64,000 nt of DNA from contig DASUYB010000075.1 in assembly GCA_036377595.1 (NCBI GenBank), positions 1 through 64,000 on the forward strand, written 5' to 3'. Shown piece by piece: positions 54,576 through 63,112 of this stretch (within the stretch, counting starts at the first letter, position 1; every line of letters begins with the position of its first letter). Source of the DNA: Longimicrobium sp. (lineage in GTDB: Bacteria > Gemmatimonadota > Gemmatimonadetes > Longimicrobiales > Longimicrobiaceae). The translations under genes were made by a program, and so were the position numbers. A model generated the notes under the pieces. That model was not told the DNA's origin. It did no database searches and worked only from the letters and a program-made list of their open reading frames with translations.

Positions 54576-54824
54576 CTTCGCCGGAGCTGTTGGACAGGAG
54601 ATCGAAAGCGGGATAATGCCGCCTCCGCCACGATCAGGACAGGGCGCGGGCGAGTGGTGACGATGCGCACCAGATCGGCATTTCATACATCGACGCGACG
54701 CGGCCGCGCGCGCCACTTCCCCGTCCCGCTTCGGCCGGTCCGTGTGGGGCGAACTGTGACTTCACGACGAAATCTTGACGAGGGGGGTTGCGCGTTTCCG
54801 GACGGCGGGGTTACCGTTGAACCC

Positions 54825-54911
54825 ATGAGCCTCGACGCCGCGCGCTTCAGCCGCTTCTACTTCTATTACCGGCCCTGTAACGGGAGTCCGGGATTCGTCG
54901 CGCGCGGCTGA
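54825..54911 (+). CDS. Phe/Tyr-rich leader peptide (attenuation) of the aromatic operon
   Basis: A 28-residue peptide with six aromatic codons in residues 8-15: F8, F11, Y12, F13, Y14, Y15 (FSRFYFYY), plus F24. It ends 25 nt before a strong hairpin terminator and about 110 nt before the DAHP synthase start. This is the layout of pheL/tyr-type attenuators: ribosome stalling at Phe/Tyr codons would prevent the terminator. No ribosome-binding site is obvious; TACCGT lies 7 nt upstream and could be the -10 of a leaderless transcript, which is uncertain. Confidence 0.8.
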   Translation: MSLDAARFSRFYFYYRPCNGSPGFVARG

Positions 54912-54921
54912 GCGGCCGCCA

Positions 54922-54927
54922 CCGAAG
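54922..54927 (+). promoter_or_regulatory. Candidate antiterminator segment
   Basis: CCGAAG can pair with CTTCGG (54953-54958), which is part of the terminator's loop and right arm. This would exclude terminator formation when the ribosome stalls in the leader peptide. Only 6 bp are directly visible, so it is tentative. Confidence 0.4.
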
Positions 54928-54936
54928 GCGATCACG

Positions 54937-54966
54937 GAGGGCTCCCGAGCGGCTTCGGGGGCCCTC
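54937..54966 (+). terminator. Attenuator hairpin of the aromatic operon
   Basis: GAGGGCTCCCGA pairs with TCGGGGGCCCTC over 12 bp (one T-G pair) around a 6-nt loop, followed by TTCGCTTTCTC. It lies between the leader peptide and the DAHP synthase gene, so it would stop transcription before the operon when Phe and Tyr are ample. Confidence 0.85.
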
Positions 54967-55019
54967 TTCGCTTTCTCCCCCATGCCGCAGCACCCGTCCC
55001 CCTGCAGGAGAAGAACCAC

Positions 55020-56078
55020 ATGATCATCGTCACCCGTCCGAACGTGACCGACGCGGAGCTGGACCACATCCGCGAGCGCATCGAGACGCTCGGGATGCGC
55101 ACGCACGTGTCGCGCGGCGAGCGCCGCACCATCATCGGCTGTATCGGAGACGAAGCGCTGGTCCAGGAGGCCGCGCTTCTTTCGCTTCCCGGCGTGGAGT
55201 CGGTGACGCCGATCATGAAGCCGTACAAGCTGGCGGCGCGCGAGTTCGCCGCCGACCCGTCGGTGGTGCGCGTAGGCGACCGCGCCGCCGCGGCGATCGG
55301 CGGGCGGCGGCTGGCGGTGATCGCGGGGCCGTGCTCGGTGGAAGGACGCGAGATGCTGCGCGAGACCGCGTACGCCGTGCGCGACGCCGGCGCGGGGCTG
55401 CTGCGCGGCGGCGCCTTCAAGCCGCGCACTAGTCCCTACGCCTTCCAGGGGCTGGGCGAGGCGGCGCTCCGGATGCTGGCCGAGGTGCGCGCCGAGACGG
55501 GGCTGCCGGTGGTGACGGAGGTGATGGACACGCGCCAGGTGGAGCTGGTGGCCGAGCACGCCGACGTGCTGCAGGTGGGCGCGCGCAACATGCAGAACTT
55601 CGCGCTCCTCTCCGAGCTGGGCCGCGTGCAGCGGCCCGTGCTGCTCAAGCGCGGACTTTCGGCCACGGTGAAGGAGCTGCTGATGGCGGCCGAGTACGTG
55701 ATGGCGCAGGGGAACCGCGACGTGATCCTGTGCGAGCGCGGCATCCGCACCTTCGAGACCATCACCCGCAACACGCTGGACGTGGCCGCGATCCCCGTGC
55801 TCAAGGCCGAGACGCACCTGCCCGTGGTGGTCGACCCCAGCCACGCCGGTGGCCGCGCGGATCTCGTCGCGCCGCTGGCCTTCGCGGCCGTGGCGGCGGG
55901 CGCCGACGGGCTGATCATTGAAGTGCACCCCGACCCCCAGGGCGCGCTGTCGGATGGCGACCAGTCGCTCACGCTCAACGCGTTCGGGCGGATGATGCAC
56001 GGCCTGCGGCCATTCGCGCTCGCGGCCGGGCGCGAGCTGCCGCTCCCCGGCGCCGCGGCGCTGCGGGAGGCGGCGTGA
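55020..56078 (+). CDS. aroF: 3-deoxy-7-phosphoheptulonate (DAHP) synthase
   Basis: The 352-residue enzyme condenses PEP and erythrose-4-phosphate, the first step of the shikimate pathway. It has the ferredoxin-like N-terminal domain of type I-beta enzymes ([15 protein letters not shown], residues 1-70) and the barrel with [27 protein letters not shown], the metal Cys in that barrel's start, and [13 protein letters not shown] lies 9 nt before the ATG. It overlaps the chorismate mutase gene by its stop (TGATG) and follows the Phe/Tyr attenuator. Confidence 0.94.
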   Translation: MIIVTRPNVTDAELDHIRERIETLGMRTHVSRGERRTIIGCIGDEALVQEAALLSLPGVESVTPIMKPYKLAAREFAADPSVVRVGDRAAAAIGGRRLAVIAGPCSVEGREMLRETAYAVRDAGAGLLRGGAFKPRTSPYAFQGLGEAALRMLAEVRAETGLPVVTEVMDTRQVELVAEHADVLQVGARNMQNFALLSELGRVQRPVLLKRGLSATVKELLMAAEYVMAQGNRDVILCERGIRTFETITRNTLDVAAIPVLKAETHLPVVVDPSHAGGRADLVAPLAFAAVAAGADGLIIEVHPDPQGALSDGDQSLTLNAFGRMMHGLRPFALAAGRELPLPGAAALREAA

Positions 56079-56371
56079 TGGCGCAGGACGCCCCGCCCGC
56101 GGCGGAACGGCTCGGCGAGCTGCGGGTGCAGATCGAGCAGATCGACCGCTCCATCATCGGCCTGATCGCCGAACGGGTGCGGTTGGCGCGCGAGGTGGGG
56201 ATCGCCAAGCACGAGCTGGGGCTGCCGACGCTGGACCCGGCGCGCGAGGCCGCCGTCGTGCGCCGCGCGGGCGAGCTGGCGCGCGAGGCGGGGCTGGGCG
56301 ACGAGGACGTGCGCTACATCTTCTGGCACCTGATCGGGCTCTCCCGCCGCGCGCAGATGGAGGAGGGGTGA
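56078..56371 (+). CDS. Chorismate mutase (AroQ class)
   Basis: A 97-residue all-helical enzyme turning chorismate into prephenate: [35 protein letters not shown] gives the AroQ Arg/Lys active-site pattern, with a second helix ([17 protein letters not shown]) and a C-terminal [12 protein letters not shown]. The ATG overlaps the preceding stop; a GTG one codon earlier is possible. It is the second gene of the operon that goes on to prephenate dehydrogenase. No prephenate dehydratase domain is attached. Confidence 0.9.
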   Translation: MAQDAPPAAERLGELRVQIEQIDRSIIGLIAERVRLAREVGIAKHELGLPTLDPAREAAVVRRAGELAREAGLGDEDVRYIFWHLIGLSRRAQMEEG

Positions 56372-56390
56372 CGGTGCACGGCCAGCCCGG

Positions 56391-57257
56391 TTGCCTTCGG
56401 TGAGCGGCGAGGACCCGGCGTTTACGGACCCGGGCTCGATCCGGACGGTCGCCGTTGCGGGATTGGGGCTGATCGGGGGATCGGTGGCGCGCGACCTGGC
56501 CGCCCTCGGTGTGCGCGTGCTCGGGCACGACCGCGACCGCGCGGCGGTGGATGCGGCGCTCCGCGAAGGCTTCGTCTCCGCCGCGCTGGGGGATGGCTTC
56601 GCGGGGGTGGAGGACGCGGACGCGCTGGTGATCGCCGTCCCCGTGCATGCGGCCGCGGCGGTGCTGGAGCGCGCGCTGCCGCGTCTCGGCGGCGTGCGGC
56701 TGGTGACGGACGCGGGGAGCACCAAGCGCGCGATCGTGGCCGCGGCGGAGCGGCTGGGGATCGGCGCCCGGTTCGTCGGCGCGCACCCGTTCGCCGGCGA
56801 CCATCGCGCGGGGGTGGAGGCCTCTCGCCTGGGACTGTTCGCTGGCGCGCGCGTCTACCTCTGCCCCGCCGCGGGCGCGTCTGCCGAGGCGCGGGGGATG
56901 GCGCGCGGGCTGTGGACGATGCTGGGCGGGACGGTGATGGAGATCGGCGCGGAGGAGCACGACGCGCGGCTGGCGTGGACGAGCCACCTCCCGCAACTCG
57001 TCTCCACCGCGCTGGCGGCGGTGCTGGCGGCGCGCGGGATTCCGCGCGCGGATCTCGGCCCCGGTGGGCGCGACGTCACCCGCCTGGCCGCCAGCTCGCC
57101 GGAGATGTGGACCGGCATCGCGCTGGAGAACGCCGATGCGCTCCTCGCCGCGCTCGATGCCACGGGCGCGCAGCTCGCCGCCCTCCGCGACGCCCTCGCG
57201 CGGCGGGACGAGGACGCGATCCGCGCCGCGTTCGCCTCGGGCCAGGCGTGGAGCTGA
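56391..57257 (+). CDS. tyrA: Prephenate dehydrogenase
   Basis: The 288-residue NAD(P)-dependent enzyme oxidises prephenate to 4-hydroxyphenylpyruvate for tyrosine. The Rossmann motif [13 protein letters not shown] is at about 24-36, the catalytic His lies in [14 protein letters not shown], and the C-terminal helical domain is present ([20 protein letters not shown]). The start is uncertain: TTG at 56391 or GTG at 56400. It is the last gene of the operon and is followed by a long palindrome. Confidence 0.9.
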   Translation: MPSVSGEDPAFTDPGSIRTVAVAGLGLIGGSVARDLAALGVRVLGHDRDRAAVDAALREGFVSAALGDGFAGVEDADALVIAVPVHAAAAVLERALPRLGGVRLVTDAGSTKRAIVAAAERLGIGARFVGAHPFAGDHRAGVEASRLGLFAGARVYLCPAAGASAEARGMARGLWTMLGGTVMEIGAEEHDARLAWTSHLPQLVSTALAAVLAARGIPRADLGPGGRDVTRLAASSPEMWTGIALENADALLAALDATGAQLAALRDALARRDEDAIRAAFASGQAWS

Positions 57258-57274
57258 ACCACCCAACAGATTGA

Positions 57275-57350
57275 GTCTCACGCAGAGGCCGCAGAGGACG
57301 CAGAGGACCGATCTTCTTCCTCTGCGTCCTCTGCGGCCTCTGCGTGAGAC
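57275..57350. repeat. Perfect 33-bp-arm palindrome between tyrA and hisIE
   Basis: Two perfect 33-nt arms around a 10-nt loop. Each arm holds three tandem CGCAGAGG units. It lies between convergent genes and may terminate both. It is the best preserved member of the group at 7560, 17487 and 43551. Confidence 0.92.
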
Positions 57351-57359
57351 TTCTTCAGT

Positions 57360-58043
57360 TCAGCCGATCTCGGACGCGCGGCGGGCGGCGGGGTCGGTGG
57401 AGCCTTCGCGCGGGGCCCGGCCGAAGCGGCGGTCGAGCTCGTCCCACAGCTCGTCCAGCGGCAGCCCCTTCGCGCGCCAGAGGACGAGGAGATGGTAGAG
57501 CAGGTCGGCCGATTCGCTGCGCAGCTGCTCCGTTCCCTCGTTCTTCGCGGCGATGATGGTCTCCGTGGCCTCCTCGCCCACCTTCTTCAGGATCTTGTCA
57601 AGCCCCTGCGCGAACAGGTACGTGGTGTACGACCCCTCCGGCCGCTCCGCGTCGCGCGCGGCGACAAGCGCCTCGACGCGGGCGAGGACGTGGCGCGAGT
57701 CGCCCCCGTCCCGCAGCTCGTCATCGGCCACCGCGCGGAAGAAGCAGCTGCGCTCGCCGGTGTGGCAGGCGGGGCCGGCCTGGCGCACGCGGTAGAGCAC
57801 GGCGTCACCGTCGCAGTCCACGCGCACCTCGTCCACCTCCTGCGTGTTTCCGCTCGTCTCCCCTTTCTTCCACAGCTCGCCGCGCGACCGGCTCCAGTAG
57901 TGCGCGCGGCCCGTCTCGCGCGTCAGGCGCAGCGCGTCGGCGTTGGCCCAGGCGAGCATCAGCACCTCGCCGGTGCGCGCGTCCTGCGCCACCACGGGCA
58001 CCAGGCCGCGGTCGTCGAACTTCACCTCGTCGAGCCAGGACAT
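57360..58043 (-). CDS. hisI: Bifunctional phosphoribosyl-AMP cyclohydrolase/phosphoribosyl-ATP pyrophosphatase
   Basis: The 227-residue HisIE fusion performs steps 2 and 3 of histidine synthesis. The cyclohydrolase part has [36 protein letters not shown] and the zinc-site Cys in HTGERSCFF (about 1-105). The pyrophosphatase part (about 120-227) has [24 protein letters not shown] and the metal-binding [10 protein letters not shown]. The start at MSWLDEV is the usual one. It is separate from the hisZ-hisG-hisD cluster. Confidence 0.95.
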   Translation of the reverse strand: MSWLDEVKFDDRGLVPVVAQDARTGEVLMLAWANADALRLTRETGRAHYWSRSRGELWKKGETSGNTQEVDEVRVDCDGDAVLYRVRQAGPACHTGERSCFFRAVADDELRDGGDSRHVLARVEALVAARDAERPEGSYTTYLFAQGLDKILKKVGEEATETIIAAKNEGTEQLRSESADLLYHLLVLWRAKGLPLDELWDELDRRFGRAPREGSTDPAARRASEIG

Positions 58044-58052
58044 CTGAACCGC

Positions 58053-58100
58053 AGTGCGTGAGTGCGGAAGTGCGTGAGTGCGTGAGTGCGTGAGTGCGTG
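58053..58100. repeat. Tandem repeat, six 8-bp units AGTGCGTG
   Basis: Six head-to-tail copies of AGTGCGTG (the second is AGTGCGGA) directly upstream of hisI on its 5' side. A slippage-prone tract of this kind can vary in number between strains. Confidence 0.85.
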
Positions 58101-58117
58101 TAGGTTCCCGAACGTAC

Positions 58118-58261
58118 GGGCGAATGGAATTCGCGGCAACAACGGCACAAAGTCCCTGCGGCGACTGCGGCCGAGGCATTCGCGCGACGTACTGCCATCT
58201 GCTCCCATGATGAGTTCTCCCCCGCCCCTGCGAAGCGGGGGAGGGGGCCGGGGGGAGGGGG
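58118..58261. repeat. Composite repeat: REP-like element plus GATGAGTTCTCCC element
   Basis: A REP-like part (58118-58166: GGGCGAATGGAATTCGCGGC ... AGTCCCTGCGGCGACT), a ~42-nt spacer, and a GATGAGTTCTCCCCCGCCCC hairpin element (58209-58261). The same two parts with the same spacing recur at 62891-63031. The remainder of the gap to 58454 contains only the hairpin at 58322. Confidence 0.85.
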
Positions 58262-58321
58262 CCAGCCGCGGCCGCGCGATTCTTTGTGACCGGCTTGGAG
58301 CCAGACCCCACGCTGAGTATC

Positions 58322-58353
58322 ACCCTCCCCCCAGTCGGTTTTGGGGGGAGGGT
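58322..58353. terminator. Hairpin ACCCTCCCCCCA
   Basis: A 12-bp perfect stem ACCCTCCCCCCA/TGGGGGGAGGGT with an 8-nt loop, upstream of otsB between divergent genes. Termination in this position is not obviously needed, so it may be part of a repeat. Confidence 0.45.
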
Positions 58354-58454
58354 CGCGCGCAGCGCGGGGAGGGGGGCCTTCGCGCCGCGGCAGCGGAGGT
58401 GCTTGTGATCGTGATGATGCTGATCTCGAACCCCTTGCGATCCGATCTAACCTG

Positions 58455-59276
58455 ATGCAGGAGATGTGGATGCTGGTGCACGCGATGGAGCGGGTGGCGG
58501 GGTGGGCCGAGGCATGGCGGCGGGCGGGGCGGCTGGTGCTGCTGCTGGACTTCGACGGCACGCTGGCGCCGATCGTCGACCGGCCGGAGCTGGCGGGGAT
58601 GCCCGAGGCCACGCGCCGCGCGCTCGAGCGGCTGATGGCACTGCCGGGCGTCGAAGTCGCCGTGGTCAGCGGCCGCGGGCTGGCGGACGTGCGCGCGCTG
58701 GCGGCCATCCCCGGCATCGCGTACGCGGGGAACCACGGGATGGAGATCCATGGCCCCGGCATCGACCGCGTGCACCCCGAAGCGGCCGCCGCGCGCCCGG
58801 TGCTGGAGCGCGCCGCCGCCGCGCTGCGCGACGCGATCTCCGGCATCCCCGGGGCGTTCGTGGAGGACAAGGAGCTGACGCTGTCCGTGCACTTCCGCCT
58901 GGCCCCGCGCGAGCGCCTGGACGAGCTGCACGACATCGTCCGGCGCGTCGTCGAGCCGCTCGAGGGCGTGCACCTGACCGAGGGGAAGCAGGTGATCGAG
59001 GTGCGCCCGAACGTCGACTGGAACAAGGGGCGCGCGGTGATCTTCCTGCTCGACCAGATGCGCCCCCCCGCCGGCGCGCCCGTCCTCTACTTCGGCGACG
59101 ACCGCACCGACGAGGACGCCTTCCGCGCCCTCCGCGACGCCGGCGCCGGCGAGGGCGTCCTCGTCGCCGAGGAACTGCCGGAGACCAGCGCGGCCGCGTC
59201 GTTCCTCCGCGAGCCGGCGGAGGTGGGGGAGGTGTTCGCCGCGCTGGCGGAGGCGCGGGCTGGGATCTTGGAGTGA
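58455..59276 (+). CDS. otsB: Trehalose-6-phosphate phosphatase
   Basis: The 273-residue HAD-family enzyme dephosphorylates trehalose-6-phosphate. The catalytic motif DFDGT has Asp32 as nucleophile and Asp34 as acid; SGRGLADV is motif II, RPNVDWNKGRAV holds the motif III Lys, and FGDDRTDEDAF gives the Mg2+-binding acids. No otsA is nearby. The start is one of several in-frame ATGs (58455, 58464, 58485); the earliest is reported. Confidence 0.92.
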   Translation: MQEMWMLVHAMERVAGWAEAWRRAGRLVLLLDFDGTLAPIVDRPELAGMPEATRRALERLMALPGVEVAVVSGRGLADVRALAAIPGIAYAGNHGMEIHGPGIDRVHPEAAAARPVLERAAAALRDAISGIPGAFVEDKELTLSVHFRLAPRERLDELHDIVRRVVEPLEGVHLTEGKQVIEVRPNVDWNKGRAVIFLLDQMRPPAGAPVLYFGDDRTDEDAFRALRDAGAGEGVLVAEELPETSAAASFLREPAEVGEVFAALAEARAGILE

Positions 59277-59291
59277 TCCGGCTGGGGGAGC

Positions 59292-59487
59292 GGGGCGAAT
59301 AAATTCGCTGCAACAACCACACGAAGTCCGCCTTCGCGGACTACAGGCTTCGGTGTGGCCGAGACGACGGTGCTCGCGACCGGCTTCCACGAAAGCTGGC
59401 TCCGCGCACCACAATCTCGTCGGCACGAAAGTCTGTAGTCCCCGCAGGGGGACTTCGTGTCGTTGTTGCTGCGAATTTATTCGCCCC
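59292..59487. repeat. Inverted pair of REP-like elements
   Basis: The arms GGGGCGAATAAATTCGC / its complement, continuing through GCAACAAC and CACGAAGTCC, form a 196-bp inverted element with about 90 bp of spacer. Each arm contains one copy of the AGTCCGC or AGTCCCC hairpin. The rest of the gap to 59699 shows no gene. Confidence 0.85.
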
Positions 59488-59699
59488 CTCCAATCTCCAT
59501 CTCCCCAATCCCCTGCGGCAATGGAGCGTTACGGCGCTGGAACGGCGCGTTGCAGCCGCGGAGATCGCACCCTCCTGTCTTGTATCTCCAAGCTGTTGTG
59601 GTGATTGGGGTTGCCGTTGATGGAAGATGGGGAATGCGCGTTGCCCCGTCATCCGCCGACAGCCCACCCGACCGACACACGCCAGCAAGGAGCCGGACG

Positions 59700-60857
59700 A
59701 TGTTCACCCAGGGCTACAGCCAGACCGAGGCGCAGGAGATGATGACGCTCTCGTCCATCGCGTACGCGGGCGAGAACACCGGCAGCTACCAGCAGATCCA
59801 GCAGGCCATCGAGAGCGAGCTGGCCGCCTCCAGCGTGGTCGGCCCGTACTTCCAGCTGGTGTGGCTTGGGATCACCCCCGACTTCAGCAACCTGATGTAC
59901 GTGGCGCGCGACAACCGCGAGACGGCGCGCTTCGCCGTGGTGGTGCGGGGGACGGACTGGAACTTCCTGACAGACTGGAAAGAAGACTTCGACGTCATCG
60001 ATAAGCACGACTGGCCCACCGCCAGCCCGCCGAACCCGCGGATCTACGTGGCGCAGGGGTCGTGGGACGGGATGACCGATCTCCTGGCGACACAGTCGAA
60101 CCTGTTTAACATGACGCCGCCGGCCATCCCCCAGCCCTCGAACATGATCACCCTGTTCATGGCCGAGGCGCTCTGGAACACCTACGACACCGACGTCGAC
60201 ATCTTCGTCACCGGCCACTCACTGGGCGGCGCCATGGCCACGGTGATCGGCCTCTGGCTGGCGGACACGGCCTCGACCTGGGTGCTGCGGCCCAACAAGG
60301 TGAACTTCAAGACCTACACCTTCGCCGCGCCCACCGTGGGGAACCAGGACTTCGTGAACTACTACAACGGGCAGACGGCGAACCCGCAGGTGCAGTGGCA
60401 GGCCTACCGCGTGTACAACGAGCAGGACGCCATCCCCTTCGGCTACGCGAACATCGGCGGCGTGGCGGAAGACGGCGTGCCGTACAGCCTCCTCTTCGCC
60501 ACGCTCGAGCTCATCCCCGCGCTGGCGGCCATCCAGACCGCGCTCGACCAGGCCGGCGTGGCCTACGTGGACGTGGGGAGCGCGTCGAACGGGACGGCGC
60601 TGGGGCTCAGCAACAATCCCCCCAGCTCCAGCTGGCCGCCGCCGTGCAACAGCGAGGTGAAGAATTTCGACCCCGACTTCGCCTGCTGGGTGGGATACGA
60701 GCACGACCACAACACCTACCTGTTCCTGCTCGGCGCGCCCACCATCCCCAGCATCCCGCAGCGCGCGGTGGACACGGCCGCCATCGCTGCCACGCCGCTG
60801 TGCTCGGTGATGCCCATCACTCCCGAAACGCTCGCGGGCGAGGCGGCGCCGGCGTAA
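59700..60857 (+). CDS. Class 3 lipase family protein
   Basis: The 385-residue protein has the class 3 lipase nucleophile elbow GHSLGG (Ser174), the preceding FAVVVRGTDWNFLTDWKEDF strand with the oxyanion Thr/Asp, and the YNEQDAIPFG acid loop. The catalytic His is likely in the YEHDHNTYLF stretch. No signal peptide is seen, so location is uncertain. AAGGAG lies 7 nt before the ATG. It is followed by a strong GC hairpin. Confidence 0.85.
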   Translation: MFTQGYSQTEAQEMMTLSSIAYAGENTGSYQQIQQAIESELAASSVVGPYFQLVWLGITPDFSNLMYVARDNRETARFAVVVRGTDWNFLTDWKEDFDVIDKHDWPTASPPNPRIYVAQGSWDGMTDLLATQSNLFNMTPPAIPQPSNMITLFMAEALWNTYDTDVDIFVTGHSLGGAMATVIGLWLADTASTWVLRPNKVNFKTYTFAAPTVGNQDFVNYYNGQTANPQVQWQAYRVYNEQDAIPFGYANIGGVAEDGVPYSLLFATLELIPALAAIQTALDQAGVAYVDVGSASNGTALGLSNNPPSSSWPPPCNSEVKNFDPDFACWVGYEHDHNTYLFLLGAPTIPSIPQRAVDTAAIAATPLCSVMPITPETLAGEAAPA

Positions 60858-60886
60858 CCGTCGCCGACACAGGGAGATAACGACGC

Positions 60887-60914
60887 GCGGGGGCCCCGGT
60901 CGGGGCCCCCGCGT
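60887..60914. terminator. Lipase terminator
   Basis: A perfect 12-bp stem CGCGGGGGCCCC with a 4-nt loop, between the lipase gene and the convergent small membrane gene, followed by TGCTTG. Confidence 0.75.
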
Positions 60915-60944
60915 GCTTGCGTGGAGATCCGTCTGCCGCGCGCG

Positions 60945-61106
60945 TCAGGCCACGGGGCGGCGGCCGGTGATCACGCGCCAGGCGATCACGATCACGGCGA
61001 TGATCAGCAGAATCCAGGCGATGCTTCCCAGGGCGTGGATCACGCCGCCCACGCCCAGCAGGCCCAGCAGCAGCAGGATGATGGCGATGATCAGGATGAT
61101 GTCCAC
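60945..61106 (-). CDS. Small membrane protein (DUF5670/Lmo0937-like)
   Basis: A 53-residue protein with two hydrophobic helices (IILIIAIILLLLGLLGVGGVI and IAWILLIIAVIVIAWRVI) around a short HALGS turn and a basic tail RRPVA. This resembles the tiny stress-associated Lmo0937/DUF5670 membrane proteins. The GTG start has GGAGGGGAGG about 6 nt upstream, which fixes the frame. It is divergent from hisZ. Confidence 0.75.
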   Translation of the reverse strand: MDIILIIAIILLLLGLLGVGGVIHALGSIAWILLIIAVIVIAWRVITGRRPVA

Positions 61107-61260
61107 AAGTGCCTCCCCTCCAAGGGTGAAATCGGGTACTGCACCTCCTCGGCGGGGGAGTAAAGCAAGGGGTGTGCCTAAAGCGTAAATCCGGTGCACA
61201 TCGTGAGTTGTGCGACCGCCGCGTTGCCCGCCCCGCACCCCGCCGATATCTTCCGGCCCC

Positions 61261-62244
61261 ATGCCGACCTCCCCCATCGCCCAGGTGCCGCCCGGCTCGC
61301 TCGACCTGCTGGCCGGCGACGTCCGCCGCCGCCGGCGCGTTCAGCGCGCGTGGTTCGCGCTGGCCGAGGCGCACGGCTACCAGGAGGTCATCCCCCCGAC
61401 CTTCGAGTACGAGGAGGTGTTCACCCGCGGCGCCGGCCCCGAGCTGGCCGCGCGGCTGATCCGCTTCGTCGACCGCGACGGCCGCCTCGTCGCCCTGCGC
61501 GCGGACTTCACCTCGGCGATCGCTCGGGTGGTGGCCACGCGGCTGGCGGACGCGCCGGGGCCGCTGCGGCTGGCGTACGCGGGGAAGGTGTATCGCCAGG
61601 AGCCGGAAGGGCTTGGGCGGCGGAGGGAGATCTTCCAGCTGGGCGCCGAGCTGATCGGCGATCCGTCACCGGAAGCGGACGTCGAGGCGCTGCGACTGGT
61701 GATCCTGCAGATGCGCGCGCTGGGGCTGCACGAGTTCCAGATCAACCTGGGCGACATCCGTTTCATCCGCCCGCTCCTCTCCGGCCTCTCGCCCGAGCAG
61801 GCGGAGGCGCTGCGGACGGCCATCGACCGCAAGGACCGCGCGGCGCTGGCCGCGGGCGCGCGCGAGATCGGCGCCCCGGCGGCCGTGACCCGCGCGCTCG
61901 TCGTCCTCCCCGAGCTGATCGGCCGCGGCGACGTCCTCACCCGCGCGCACGCGCTCGCCTCCGGCCGCGAGGCGGAGGAGGCCATCGACCGCCTGCGCCG
62001 CGTGGACGCGCTGCTGGGCGACGACGAGCGGCGGCACGTGGTGTACGACCTGGGCGAGATCCGCGGGCTGGGGTACTACTCCGGCATCCAGTTCGAGGTG
62101 TTCGTGGCCGGCGTCGGCCGCGCGGTGGGCTTCGGCGGCCGCTACGACGGGCTCCTCGCGCTGTACGGCGCCGATCGTCCCGCGGTCGGCTTCGCGCTGG
62201 AGACGGACGCGCTGGCGGATCTCCTGGACGAGGAGCCGTCGTGA
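61261..62244 (+). CDS. hisZ: ATP phosphoribosyltransferase regulatory subunit
   Basis: The 327-residue class II aminoacyl-tRNA-synthetase-like protein (SLDLLAGDVRRRR, GYQEVIPPTFEYEEVF, LRADFTSAIARVVATRL) is HisZ, the subunit that lets short-form HisG respond to histidine. It has lost the tRNA-binding C-terminal domain, ending after YYSGIQFEVFVAGVGRAVGFGGRYD. It overlaps hisG by 4 nt. Confidence 0.93.
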   Translation: MPTSPIAQVPPGSLDLLAGDVRRRRRVQRAWFALAEAHGYQEVIPPTFEYEEVFTRGAGPELAARLIRFVDRDGRLVALRADFTSAIARVVATRLADAPGPLRLAYAGKVYRQEPEGLGRRREIFQLGAELIGDPSPEADVEALRLVILQMRALGLHEFQINLGDIRFIRPLLSGLSPEQAEALRTAIDRKDRAALAAGAREIGAPAAVTRALVVLPELIGRGDVLTRAHALASGREAEEAIDRLRRVDALLGDDERRHVVYDLGEIRGLGYYSGIQFEVFVAGVGRAVGFGGRYDGLLALYGADRPAVGFALETDALADLLDEEPS

Positions 62245-62900
62245 CGCGCGCGCTCCGCATCGCCCTCCCCAAGGGGCGGATGATGGACGAGGCGCTGCGC
62301 CTGTTCGAGGCGATGGGCTCGCAGATCGATCCCGCCGCGCGCGACAGCCGCCGCCTGATCCTGCCCTCGGCGGACGGGCGCTTCGAGTTCCTGCCGGTGA
62401 AGAGCGGCGACGTCCCCGTCTACGTCGAGGCCGGCGTGGCCGACGCGGGCGTGGCGGGGCTCGACGTGCTGGAGGAGACGCAGCCGGACGTGCTGCGCCC
62501 GCTCGACCTGGGCTTCGGGGGATGCCGCCTGGCCGTGGCGGCGCCGGCGGGCGCGCCGTATCCGCAGCTGGTGGGCGGCGGGATCCCGCGCGTGGCGACG
62601 AAGTACGTGGAGAGCGCGCGCCGCTTCTTCGCGGGGCGGGGGATCCAGGTGGAGTTGATCCGCATCTCAGGCTCGGTGGAGCTGGCGCCGCTGCTGGGGT
62701 TGTCGGACTGGATCGTGGACCTGGTGCAGACCGGGCGCACGCTGGCCGAGAACGGGCTGGTGGTGCTGGACGACGTGGCCCCGTCCACCGCGCGCCTGAT
62801 CGTCAACCGCGCCAGCCACAAGCTGCGCCTCGACGAGCACCAGCGCCTGATCGCCGACCTGGCGAAGGCGCTGGAGAGCGGACCACTGCCGGGCGAATGA
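62241..62900 (+). CDS. hisG: ATP phosphoribosyltransferase catalytic subunit (short form)
   Basis: The 219-residue short-form HisG catalyses step 1 of histidine synthesis and needs HisZ. Visible motifs: ALPKGRMMDEALRLF, the PRPP-binding IVDLVQTGRTLAENGLV, and RVATKYVESARRFF. The GTG start overlaps the hisZ stop. The C-terminal regulatory domain of long-form HisG is absent, as expected with HisZ. Its 3' end overlaps a REP-like element. Confidence 0.95.
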   Translation: MTRALRIALPKGRMMDEALRLFEAMGSQIDPAARDSRRLILPSADGRFEFLPVKSGDVPVYVEAGVADAGVAGLDVLEETQPDVLRPLDLGFGGCRLAVAAPAGAPYPQLVGGGIPRVATKYVESARRFFAGRGIQVELIRISGSVELAPLLGLSDWIVDLVQTGRTLAENGLVVLDDVAPSTARLIVNRASHKLRLDEHQRLIADLAKALESGPLPGE

Positions 62901-63031
62901 ATTCGCGGCAACGAAAGCACAAAGTCCCTGCGGGACTGCGGCCGAGATCAAGGCACGACGGGCAGAAATCGATTCAGTGATGAGTTCTCCCCCGCCCCTG
63001 CGAAGCGGGGGAGGGGGCCGGGGGGAGGGGG
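62891..63031. repeat. Composite repeat: REP-like element plus GATGAGTTCTCCC element
   Basis: REP-like part 62891-62936 (GGGCGAATGAATTCGCGGC ... AGTCCCTGCGGGACT), beginning inside the last codons of hisG, then a 42-nt spacer and the GATGAGTTCTCCCCCGCCCC hairpin element at 62979-63031. It duplicates 58118-58261. Confidence 0.88.
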
Positions 63032-63112
63032 CCTCCCGGTCGCGTCCGCGCCGGATTCTCCCCGTCGCACCCGCAGTTTGGTGGAGATCATGATTGAGAT
63101 GAGGCTGATGCA

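Noticed and set aside
57258-59699. CRISPR array in the repeat-rich gaps
   Set aside because: The repeats are palindromic, dispersed or 8-bp tandem units; there are no regularly spaced direct repeats with unique spacers and no cas genes.
61107-61260. A histidine-rich leader peptide before hisZ
   Set aside because: No short frame with consecutive His codons or a hairpin of the attenuator kind was found upstream of hisZ.
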